From NCBI RefSeq assembly GCF_039545035.1, contig NZ_BAABRO010000006.1, forward strand, positions 270,537 to 334,536: a stretch of DNA of 64,000 bases. Direction: 5' to 3'. Source of the DNA: Novipirellula caenicola (GTDB taxonomy: Bacteria > Planctomycetota > Planctomycetia > Pirellulales > Pirellulaceae). Shown here in pieces: positions 38,494-46,896 of the stretch (the first letter of the stretch is position 1; each line of letters begins with the position of its first letter). Position numbers and translations under genes: made by a program. The notes beneath the pieces were generated by a model. That model was not told where the DNA came from. It was given only the letters and a program-made list of their open reading frames with translations, and made no database searches.

Positions 38494-40866
38494 ATGCCGC
38501 AACCAAGCACAAACATCACTCAGAACTCACTGCGATCACTTGCCGCATTCGGCGTGGTGATCCTGTTCGTCCTGAATTCATCGTCGCTGTTTTCACAGCA
38601 GCTCGCTCTGCCGCTGACGGATCCGGTCATGCAGGCACCCCAGATCCAAGCTCCGCAAATGCAAGCCCCGCAAATGCAGGGACGGGGATTGGCCGCCCCC
38701 GGACTAGTTGTTGACGACAACGCACCGCAACCCGGTGCAGCAACCGCGAAAAACGAGGCGATTGCGGCCGACGCCCGGGTCGCCCGTCTGTTTGGCGAGG
38801 TCAGCCAGGTGGACGAATTGCCGGCCGACCGTGGACCGCTGGCTCGTTCGCCGGCCGCCGACGCGGTGTTTCGTGACGAGGCACTTGGACGACGCACCGC
38901 CGATGTCGGCGATTTGCTGAGACGTTCCAAAGGTGCTCACGGGGTGTCGATCCAGAATCGTACGCCCATCGTCAGCGACACGCGTGTGCGTGGTCAACGA
39001 GTGGGGCAAGTTCTTGCATCCGGTTCTTACTGGGCACCCGCCCGGATGGACTTGGATACGATGATGAGCAAGATTGATTCGCGGTTGGTCGAGGATTCGA
39101 TTTTGATCAAAGGTCCCTACGCCAGTCGATATGGACCTGGGTTTCGCTTTGTTGACCTCGAGTTCTTGCAATCGCCACGCTACGAAAACGGCTACGAAGG
39201 TCACGGTTCGACCAGCGGAACCTACACCTCCAATGGCGAGCAATTCTATGGCCGTCAATCATTCTGGGGCGGCAGCGATGACTATGGTTTTCACATCAGC
39301 TACGGTCACCGCACCGGCAACGATTACGAAACCGGACAGGATGGATTCTTTATCCCAGCGAGCTACAAGTCGCGAGACCTGTTTGTCGCTTACGGCTTCG
39401 ATTTGAATGATCATGAAAAGGTCGAATTCAACGCCTTGCGATTGGATCAAACCGATCTCGAGTTTCCGGGGTTGGTTACCGATTTGAACTTTTTGATCAC
39501 CGATGGTTACGAGATCACCTACACCAACGATGCCCCGTCGTTTGCAGATCGATTCACCAGCGAAGTTTGGTACAACCGAACGCGGTTCGAGGGCGACACG
39601 CGGCGCCCCGGCAAGGCACGGCAGATCCCATCGCTTGTCGATGCATTCCAGCCTTCGTTCCTCGGCGCTGCCGATGGTTCCACGACCACCGATGGCGATG
39701 CGCTCTCAGCCGGTTACCGTTTCGAGTCGACATTTTTCTCGTGTGGTTCTCAGACCTCCGTCGGGACCGACCTGATTTATCTGAACCAAGAACTCAACGA
39801 ATACGACTACTACGACCCCGACCCTAACGACAACAACTTTCCGATTCCACGCAGCGATTCGATCGACGTAGGAGCCTATGTGGAGCGGATCATTCAGTGG
39901 GACGAGGACGTGGTCGTGACCGCAGGCACGCGAATTGACGGCGTGTTTACCGATTCACGTGACATCGTCGCCGGAGTCCCTGAACCGCTCAGCGTGCTCG
40001 AAGACACGACGCTGGACAAGGAATTCTTGTTGGGATCGGCCTACCTGACCGCAAACCGAAATCTTGGGGCGGGGTGGAACAGCAGCGCTGGGATGGGGTT
40101 TGCCATGCGACAACCCACGCTGACTGAAATGTATGCCGAATACACCTTCATCGGTTCGCTGCAGCGAGGGTTGACGTTTCTCGATGGCGATCCCGAACTC
40201 GAATCCGAGCGTTTGTACCAATTTGACCTCGGACTGCAATACACTTCCGACGATGTCACGTTCGGTGTGCATGGACACCATGCTTGGATTCAAAACTACA
40301 TCACGTACGATTTGTTTGATCCGGCGGGAACCGTCGACGGGTTTCAACAAGGAGCATCGTTCGTCAATACGGATCTAGCGACCTTGAGTGGATTCGAGAC
40401 CTATGGGCAAGTCGAGTTGACATCGATGGTGTCCACGTTCGGCATCTTGACTTATCTCGAAGGCCGCGATCACACTCGGCTCGAACCATCGCGGCACACC
40501 GGAGACACAGTTCGCAGCGGCAACAGCACGGTGGACGAAGAACCGCTGCCGGGGATCGCGCCGATGGAAGCCCGTGTCGGTTTTCTGATTCATGACCCCA
40601 GTGCCGAAGATCGCTGGGGCGTTGAGCTGGCTGCCCGTATCGTCGACAACCAAGATCGAGTGGCGACAACGCTACAAGAGATCGAGACGCCCGGATTCAC
40701 GGTCTACGACATTCGTAGCTACCGACGCTTTGGCAACTTGCTGGTTACCAGCGGCTTTGAGAATTTGACGAACAAGTTCTACCGCGAGCATATCGATTAT
40801 CGCTCGGGACTTGGCGTGTTTCGCCCCGGATTCGCCTTCTACGTCGGCGGCGAGCTCACGTATTAA
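38494..40866 (+). CDS. TonB-dependent receptor
   Basis: About 790 aa outer-membrane transporter. The signal sequence (AAFGVVILFVLNSSSLFSQ) precedes a short APQ[IM]Q-type repeat. The plug domain (about 100-230) has VGDLLRRSKGAHGVSIQNR, DTRVRGQRVG and the IKGPYASRYGPG segment. The 22-strand barrel follows and ends in an aromatic C terminus (FAFYVGGELTY). The substrate is unknown; siderophore, vitamin B12 or glycans are possible. An in-frame ATG at 38416 would add 26 residues before a usual-looking signal, so 38494 is preferred. It lies after the beta-helix gene in the same direction. The last 25 codons belong to the first of three tandem 125-bp repeats. Confidence 0.9.
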   Translation: MPQPSTNITQNSLRSLAAFGVVILFVLNSSSLFSQQLALPLTDPVMQAPQIQAPQMQAPQMQGRGLAAPGLVVDDNAPQPGAATAKNEAIAADARVARLFGEVSQVDELPADRGPLARSPAADAVFRDEALGRRTADVGDLLRRSKGAHGVSIQNRTPIVSDTRVRGQRVGQVLASGSYWAPARMDLDTMMSKIDSRLVEDSILIKGPYASRYGPGFRFVDLEFLQSPRYENGYEGHGSTSGTYTSNGEQFYGRQSFWGGSDDYGFHISYGHRTGNDYETGQDGFFIPASYKSRDLFVAYGFDLNDHEKVEFNALRLDQTDLEFPGLVTDLNFLITDGYEITYTNDAPSFADRFTSEVWYNRTRFEGDTRRPGKARQIPSLVDAFQPSFLGAADGSTTTDGDALSAGYRFESTFFSCGSQTSVGTDLIYLNQELNEYDYYDPDPNDNNFPIPRSDSIDVGAYVERIIQWDEDVVVTAGTRIDGVFTDSRDIVAGVPEPLSVLEDTTLDKEFLLGSAYLTANRNLGAGWNSSAGMGFAMRQPTLTEMYAEYTFIGSLQRGLTFLDGDPELESERLYQFDLGLQYTSDDVTFGVHGHHAWIQNYITYDLFDPAGTVDGFQQGASFVNTDLATLSGFETYGQVELTSMVSTFGILTYLEGRDHTRLEPSRHTGDTVRSGNSTVDEEPLPGIAPMEARVGFLIHDPSAEDRWGVELAARIVDNQDRVATTLQEIETPGFTVYDIRSYRRFGNLLVTSGFENLTNKFYREHIDYRSGLGVFRPGFAFYVGGELTY

Positions 40867-41165
40867 TGTGGGATAGGCTTCCAGCCTGTCGTCGGGTGCA
40901 AGGCATTCGGGTCCATATCGATTATCGCTCGGGACTTGGCGTGTTTCGCTCCGGATTCGCGTTCTACGTCGGCGCCGAGCTCACGTATTGATGTGGGATA
41001 GGCTTTCAGCCTGTCATCGGGTGCAAGGCATTCGCGTCCATATCGATTATCGCTCGGGACTTGGCGTGTTTCGTCCCGGATTCGCCTTCTACGTCGGCGC
41101 CGAGCTCACGTATGAATGTGAGATAGGCTTCCAGCCTGTCATCGGGTGCAAGGCATTCGCGTCTC
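40791..41165 (+). repeat. three tandem 125-bp copies of the TonB receptor 3' end
   Basis: Units at 40791-40915, 40916-41040 and 41041-41165, each starting TATCGATTATCGCTCGGGAC. Each carries the code for IDYRSGLGVFRPGFAFYVG..ELTY and then a non-coding GTGGGATAGGCTTCCAGCCTGTC stem-loop (AGGCT/AGCCT). Copies 2 and 3 lie after the stop. The stop codon differs by copy (TAA, TGA, or lost in copy 3), so they decay freely. Confidence 0.95.
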
Positions 41166-41255
41166 GGGCGTCGACCTCTACAAACCACACCCAAACGATC
41201 CGCGACGAAAAAGACTTCCAATGATGACGGAGGGGAAATCTGGCCCATCACCGCA

Positions 41256-42209
41256 CTAACCGCAGACGCGGTTACGGCCCGAGCGTTTGGCTTCATAAAG
41301 TTGTTGGTCTGCCGCACCGAGCAGGGCACTCGAGGTTTTAGGTTGGCCTGGGTTCAAGACCGTGAATCCAAAACTGGCGGTGATCGGCAACGGTCCCGCA
41401 GCGGTGTCAAAAGGAGTATCGGCCACCGCGTGGCGGCAGCGTTCGGACATCTCACGAGCATCGTCGTGTCCGGTGGCCGCCAACAGCAAACAAAATTCTT
41501 CGCCTCCATAACGTGCCAGCAGATCGTCGCTGCGACAGATGTCACCAATGCGTTTTCCAAACGTTCGCAGCACCTCGTCGCCGACAAGATGCCCGTAGGT
41601 GTCATTGATCGATTTGAAATGATCGATATCGACCATCACCACCGACATCTCCATTTGTGCACGAGTCGAACGAGCGATTTCTCGGTTCAACGCTTCCATC
41701 AAGTAGCGTTTGTTCATCGTTCCGGTCAATGCATCACGCGTCATCGCACTGTAGACGGTCTCGTGATATTGCGTCTCGACGCATCCCGCGGACAAGAATC
41801 GAAATAGGAAACTGCCGATTCGGATCGTATCGCCGCTCCGCAAGGGACAGCCCGAGTCGATCAATTTTTCGTTGACAAACGTGCCGTTGGTACTGCCGAG
41901 ATCGCGAACCAAGTATCCATCTTGACTGCGAATCAACATCGCGTGTTGACGTGAAACGCTGCTGTCAAACAGCGGAAGATCGGTTTCAGGCGATCGGCCA
42001 ATCGAAAACTGATCGTCTTCGAGTAATTGCATGCCCTCGATCACATCGGGCGGATAGATCTGGACTAAACAACATTCGGTTTCGCACGGGCTTGGATCGA
42101 TAATCCGTTGTCGTCGCAGCGTCGCCTCGTTGTGATTTTCGCCGCTGGGGGTTACCGGGAATGCAGCGGCATCGATCGATTCGTGATGAATGGAGGCGGA
42201 ATGGGGCAT
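41256..42209 (-). CDS. FHA-domain diguanylate cyclase
   Basis: A 317 aa cytoplasmic protein. The FHA phosphothreonine-binding domain (about 60-130) has FSIGRSPETDLPL, VSRQHAMLI and DLGSTNGTFVN. The GGDEF domain (about 150-315) has the active-site motif GGEEF. An RSDD inhibitory-site motif lies five residues before it, so both synthesis of c-di-GMP and product inhibition are expected. FHA input suggests control by a Ser/Thr kinase. The large kinase gene starting upstream at 45375 on the same strand is an obvious candidate. ATG start at 42209. Confidence 0.95.
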   Translation of the reverse strand: MPHSASIHHESIDAAAFPVTPSGENHNEATLRRQRIIDPSPCETECCLVQIYPPDVIEGMQLLEDDQFSIGRSPETDLPLFDSSVSRQHAMLIRSQDGYLVRDLGSTNGTFVNEKLIDSGCPLRSGDTIRIGSFLFRFLSAGCVETQYHETVYSAMTRDALTGTMNKRYLMEALNREIARSTRAQMEMSVVMVDIDHFKSINDTYGHLVGDEVLRTFGKRIGDICRSDDLLARYGGEEFCLLLAATGHDDAREMSERCRHAVADTPFDTAAGPLPITASFGFTVLNPGQPKTSSALLGAADQQLYEAKRSGRNRVCG

Positions 42210-42333
42210 GATGGTTCGTTCTTAATCAAGATTACTGGGCAAGCGGATGAAAGGCCGTGACTTGCCAAGGTTTTGTTTGCTTTTCCAAACATGGGTCACG
42301 CGATGGCAAAACACGTGGCTCGATCGATTTCAA

Positions 42334-45300
42334 TCACTCGCTCGAACGTGATTCGGTGTCGGTTGGCGCGATGTTATCGATCGTGCCGATCGCTCCTTGC
42401 GGGATCGCGTCGGTTTCGACCGTCGCTTGTTGGATGTTGGCCACTGCATCACGCAGCTGGCCGAGGCGTTGATCTTGCGGGGCGGTTAATGTTTGATCAG
42501 CGACCCAGCAATCTTGGCGTTGTACCGAATCCAAGTGTTTTGCCGCTGCATCCATGTTGCCTTGGTTTGTATGGTGGGCGGCAAGCAGCACTTCGGATCG
42601 CATCCAGTTGAGGGTGTCGTCGATCGTCAAGTTTTCGTAGTCCTTCAGGATCTCGAACGCGGATGTCGCCTTCTGGGCGTGTTCAATCGATTCGTTTGCA
42701 ATGACGTTTGCGTTCTGTGCGGATTCCAGCGTGACCATCGCAAGGGCATGGTGCGTTTGGGCGTAACGGCGTAATCGGTCCGCCGTCACCTCTTCTCTCA
42801 GCAACGCTTCGTACGTCTGCAACGATTGTCGCAGCAGCCGCGTCGCCAGTTCGGGATTTCGAGGGTTTCCGTTCGCCAACAGTTGTCCCAAGTTGTTCTC
42901 GGCGGTTGCCAAGTTGACACGGTAAAAACCATCGTCATCGGTAAGCTGCCAAGCGGTTTCAAGCAGCCGAATCGAAGCTTCAAAATCGGCGGTCGCGTCG
43001 GCGTGACGTCCGATCGCAACCAAGCTGTTTCCGCGTTCTAGCAGTGCGTGAGCGAGCGATTGCATATAGTCGATACGATCCGGATCGGCCGTTAGCCATC
43101 GCTTCAAGTCGTCGATCAAGACCGACCAAGACTCTGCGGCAAGTTGATGTTGTCCTGCCTGTGTCAATCTTCCGCAGTGGTCGGTTTGAATATTTTCAGA
43201 CAGTCGGCGATCTCCCACGGTGCCTCGCCGTTTAGTCAACCAACGCGCGACCTGTAGCGATTGTTGGTACGACGCTTCATTCCACTGCCAATCCGATGGT
43301 GGATTGTTCAGGATCGCAAAACGCATCGCCAACTCCAAACGAACAAACGCCGATGCCACGCGAGCTGAGAACGGGTCAAGCGGTGGAAGTGAGTCGTTTG
43401 ATTTGGCGTGATAGTGTGGTTGGATGATTTGCCACAGCCATAGTCGGGCCGAGGTGATGCGGTCCTGCGAAGGTAAGTTGGCGGTGGATTGATCGCTGAT
43501 CAACAACTGCCCTATCAACGATTGGATGCGTTCGAGATGAAACAAATAGTCAATGGATCCAGTTTCGATCGCGGACGATGTCGTGTTCGCCGCAAGTGAG
43601 ACAGGTGTCACGATGGAATCAAGGTTGCCGGACGGGGCTGATTGCAGCAGTGATTCGGCAGCGCGGTAATGCTGTTGTGCTTGTTCGGGTTTCCCGGTCA
43701 AGCGATAGAGATCGCCCAATCGAAGCGAGGCCTTGGCTCGTTCCAGCAATGCAATCCGTTCGGTGTTGTCGGTCGAAACGGACAGGGATCGACCGGAGGA
43801 TGCGTCGATTACGAAATCAGCCGAAGGTGCGGACGCGAGATTTTGTTTGGTGATGCGGTCATACTGGTCAATCGCACGCTCTAATAACTCCGATCGCAGT
43901 GTCGCCATGCCGGGGTAGAATTGAAGCGATCCGCTCAGTTCGACCAACCATGTGTCGGTCGCATCACGGGCCTCGGCCAGACTCAGGATCGCTTCGCGAT
44001 GCGCTCGCTGTGCCTCGATACGGGCGAGTTGCTCCGCGCGATGCGACTGTTTGATCACAATGGCGAATGCGATCGAAGCGATCAGCAGTACCGCGACGCT
44101 GATCGCGATCGTGGCAGCCATTCCTTGATGATGACGGCTCCAGCGAATGCTTCGCTGGATCGGGCTTTCACGATGCACCGAGACGGGATCGCCGGCAATG
44201 AACCGCCGCACGTCGCTGGCCAATTGGTCTGCGCTGCGATAGCGATCCTTAGCAGAGGCCGACATCGCTTTGTTGACAATCGATACCAGCGGCGATGGCG
44301 TTCGCGGCTGGATCGTTCGCAGGTCGGTATACGAGGCGTTTCGGACTTGTTCTAAAATCGTTTCGACCGACTGGCCGTGATAGGGATGACGGCCTGCGAT
44401 GACAGTGTAGAGCACCACCCCAAGCGAATAGATGTCCGAGGCCTGGTCGATCTTTGAAATATCGCCGGCTGCCTGTTCCGGAGACATGTACGCGGGCGTG
44501 CCCACGATGGTTCCGTCCGGCTCGATCATCGATGAGACCTCGGCCTGTGTCTCGCAGACATTAGGACGTTCGTCGCTGTGCTGCTGAACGGCGTTTCGGT
44601 TCACCGACTGTGCCAATCCCCAATCCAACACGATCGTTTCACCGAAATCGCTGATCATCACATTGGATGGTTTCAGATCGCGATGAATAATGCCTCGTTG
44701 GTGCGCGTAGGCGACGGCGTTGCAGACATCGACGAAGCGTTGCAGCAGTGGTTCGAGTGATTCGCCGAACTGGAAACGCGTCTGACGTTTGGTGGTGTAT
44801 TGCTGATGATGGTGTTGGATGAATTCGCGAAACGTCAAGCCGTCGAGCAACTTCATCACATAGAACGCATCCCGCTGATCTCTCATCTCGTGGACCGGAA
44901 CGATCCCGGGATGTTGCAATTGGCTGGTCACCTTGGCTTCATGCAGAAAACGTTGACGTTCCTGCTCAGTCACGTCGTCGGCGTCACTAAAGCGTTTGAC
45001 GGCAACTTCGCGATCCAATTGGCGATCGACCGCTTTTTCGACGATGCCCCATCCGCCTCGCCCCACCTCGCCGAGACTCTCGTAGCGTGATGGCGTGTGG
45101 CGACCCTCGTTGGCTAGTTTGGTTGGATTCGCATGGCCGCATGAATCCGGGGTGGGATTCGATCCGATCGTGACATCCGGGATCGAATTGGACGAGGCCG
45201 AGGGACGCTGGCGATTTCGTCGAGAGCGTGAGCGGCTTCGTTTTGCCGATGCGTCGCTTGGGTTCAATCCATCACTGCTAAATCCGTCAGAGCAAGTCGC

Positions 45301-45375
45301 GTCAGATTGGAGGCCACTCGATGGAGTGCAAAGCCGGCTTGTCGAGTCAGGGTGATTTGATTCAGAGTTTGTCAT
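42334..45375 (-). CDS. membrane-anchored Ser/Thr protein kinase with C-terminal helical repeats
   Basis: About 1013 aa Hanks-type kinase. A disordered Ser/Arg-rich N terminus (1-95) precedes the kinase domain (about 97-370). It has the Gly-rich loop GEVGRGGWG, catalytic Lys127 (VAVKRF), HRDLKPSN at 231-238 and DWG at 251-253 in place of DFG, a planctomycete-typical change. A SPEQAAG motif marks the activation segment end. One transmembrane helix (IAISVAVLLIASIAFAIVI) follows, then a long TPR-like region (AQQHYRAAESLL, ADATADFEASIRLLE). The ATG at 45375 is preferred to a frame extending to 45651 whose start is not kinase-like. It ends 124 bases upstream of the FHA-GGDEF gene. Confidence 0.9.
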   Translation of the reverse strand: MTNSESNHPDSTSRLCTPSSGLQSDATCSDGFSSDGLNPSDASAKRSRSRSRRNRQRPSASSNSIPDVTIGSNPTPDSCGHANPTKLANEGRHTPSRYESLGEVGRGGWGIVEKAVDRQLDREVAVKRFSDADDVTEQERQRFLHEAKVTSQLQHPGIVPVHEMRDQRDAFYVMKLLDGLTFREFIQHHHQQYTTKRQTRFQFGESLEPLLQRFVDVCNAVAYAHQRGIIHRDLKPSNVMISDFGETIVLDWGLAQSVNRNAVQQHSDERPNVCETQAEVSSMIEPDGTIVGTPAYMSPEQAAGDISKIDQASDIYSLGVVLYTVIAGRHPYHGQSVETILEQVRNASYTDLRTIQPRTPSPLVSIVNKAMSASAKDRYRSADQLASDVRRFIAGDPVSVHRESPIQRSIRWSRHHQGMAATIAISVAVLLIASIAFAIVIKQSHRAEQLARIEAQRAHREAILSLAEARDATDTWLVELSGSLQFYPGMATLRSELLERAIDQYDRITKQNLASAPSADFVIDASSGRSLSVSTDNTERIALLERAKASLRLGDLYRLTGKPEQAQQHYRAAESLLQSAPSGNLDSIVTPVSLAANTTSSAIETGSIDYLFHLERIQSLIGQLLISDQSTANLPSQDRITSARLWLWQIIQPHYHAKSNDSLPPLDPFSARVASAFVRLELAMRFAILNNPPSDWQWNEASYQQSLQVARWLTKRRGTVGDRRLSENIQTDHCGRLTQAGQHQLAAESWSVLIDDLKRWLTADPDRIDYMQSLAHALLERGNSLVAIGRHADATADFEASIRLLETAWQLTDDDGFYRVNLATAENNLGQLLANGNPRNPELATRLLRQSLQTYEALLREEVTADRLRRYAQTHHALAMVTLESAQNANVIANESIEHAQKATSAFEILKDYENLTIDDTLNWMRSEVLLAAHHTNQGNMDAAAKHLDSVQRQDCWVADQTLTAPQDQRLGQLRDAVANIQQATVETDAIPQGAIGTIDNIAPTDTESRSSE

Positions 45376-45647
45376 GCCGGCGGTTATTGCGAAGTCACTT
45401 GCTGCCCCGAGTCTGCGACCCGATATTCCTTGTTCCGCTGGAAACGTAGGTTGTGCTGTTGTGCCGGTGCGTGACGGTGACTGCGCAAAACGCTCATGTC
45501 TGCAATGAACAACTCGCCAACGAAGCGGTTGCACTAGTCCTAACGAATATCCGTATCGAAACGAGCAACCAAGGGACGCCCACGGCTTCAAAACACGCGT
45601 GCGTGGTATCCGGCTGCGTATGCGAGCGTCCGCAGCTGATTCGTTCC

Positions 45648-46691
45648 TCAATCGAATTGATTGATCACCGTGACGCCGGTGTTGGGATAGCGATCCATTG
45701 TGGTCAGTGCTTCGAGTGATTCTTCGAGCCGGATTGTTTTGCCCACCAGCTTTTCGGGCTGCAGTTTGCCGGCGGCCATCATCGCCAACATTGCCGGATA
45801 GCGATGCGACTGCATGCCGTGGCTGCCCAGGATCTCGAGCTCGTTCGCAATCACTTGGTCCATCGGCACCGGGGGCTGTCGGTGTTCGCCCAACATCAGC
45901 CCGACTTGGATGTGTTTACCACGCTTTCTTAGATTGGCGATAGAATTGAAACAGGTGGTCGGACTGCCCAACGCGTCGAGCGAAACATGCACCCCTCCGC
46001 GAGTGATGCTCTGCACTTGGGTAACGACGTCGTCCACGACCGCCGCGTTCACCGTTTCGGCCGCTCCAATCGCTCGTGCAAAGTCGAGTTTCTCTTCGTG
46101 GATGTCGATTGCAATCACGTTCGCGCCCAAGGCGTTGGCAATCATGATCGCAGACAACCCCACACCGCCACAGCCATGAACCGCTACCCATTGCCCGCCG
46201 CTGAGTTGGCCTTGGTCGACGATAGCCCGAAACGCGGTTGCAAACCGGCACCCCAGACTTGCGGCCGTCACAAAATCGATCGCTTCGGGAAGTCTGACCA
46301 AATTGGTGTCGGCGTAGTCGATTGCGACGTACTGGGCAAACGATCCCCAGTGAGTGAAACCGGGTTGAAATTGCCGTTCACACACTTGGTGTTCGCCCGC
46401 AGCACACTCAGCACACGTGCCACAACCACACACAAACGGCACGGTCACTCGGTCGCCGACTTGCCAACGGCCGACGTGGCGGCCAACTGCTTCGATCACC
46501 CCCGCCAACTCATGCCCAGGCACATGCGGCAAGCGAATATCGGGATCGTGCCCCATCCATCCGTGCCAATCGCTGCGGCACAGCCCCGTTGCTGCGACCC
46601 GGATCACCACTCCGTGATCCGAAGGCGTCGGGTCCGCCACAGTTTCAATGGTCAATGGAGAGGCGAATTCGCTATAGATCGCTGCCCTCAT
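45648..46691 (-). CDS. zinc-dependent alcohol dehydrogenase family protein
   Basis: A 347 aa medium-chain dehydrogenase/reductase. It has catalytic zinc ligands in [10 protein letters not shown] and [12 protein letters not shown], and structural zinc cysteines [17 protein letters not shown]. The Rossmann motif is [24 protein letters not shown], and Asp of VIAIDIH implies NAD(H). It probably oxidises an alcohol; the substrate is not readable. The ATG at 46691 gives the expected MRAAIYSEF start; eight extra residues to 46715 are possible. Confidence 0.92.
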   Translation of the reverse strand: MRAAIYSEFASPLTIETVADPTPSDHGVVIRVAATGLCRSDWHGWMGHDPDIRLPHVPGHELAGVIEAVGRHVGRWQVGDRVTVPFVCGCGTCAECAAGEHQVCERQFQPGFTHWGSFAQYVAIDYADTNLVRLPEAIDFVTAASLGCRFATAFRAIVDQGQLSGGQWVAVHGCGGVGLSAIMIANALGANVIAIDIHEEKLDFARAIGAAETVNAAVVDDVVTQVQSITRGGVHVSLDALGSPTTCFNSIANLRKRGKHIQVGLMLGEHRQPPVPMDQVIANELEILGSHGMQSHRYPAMLAMMAAGKLQPEKLVGKTIRLEESLEALTTMDRYPNTGVTVINQFD

Positions 46692-46896
46692 GCTGGCTCT
46701 CGCTTTTTGATTCACGTTTGAAAACGGGGTGTGGTTCGAGCGTTGTTTTAGCGAAACAAGCTAGCCTGCGTGAGCCCAATGCCGTCTGCTTTGGCACGCA
46801 TCCGTTGCCCGCGGCTTTGCTACAATGCGGTCGACGCATCGGTTTCTTCGGTGCGAACACCGTCGCCGAGTGTCGCAGTTCGCTGCGGTGAAAAAC

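Noticed and set aside
45376..45651. 92-codon extension of the Ser/Thr kinase
   Set aside because: Starts in Arg/Cys-rich sequence unlike kinase N termini, and reaches to within a few bases of the neighbouring dehydrogenase gene; ATG 45375 is more plausible.
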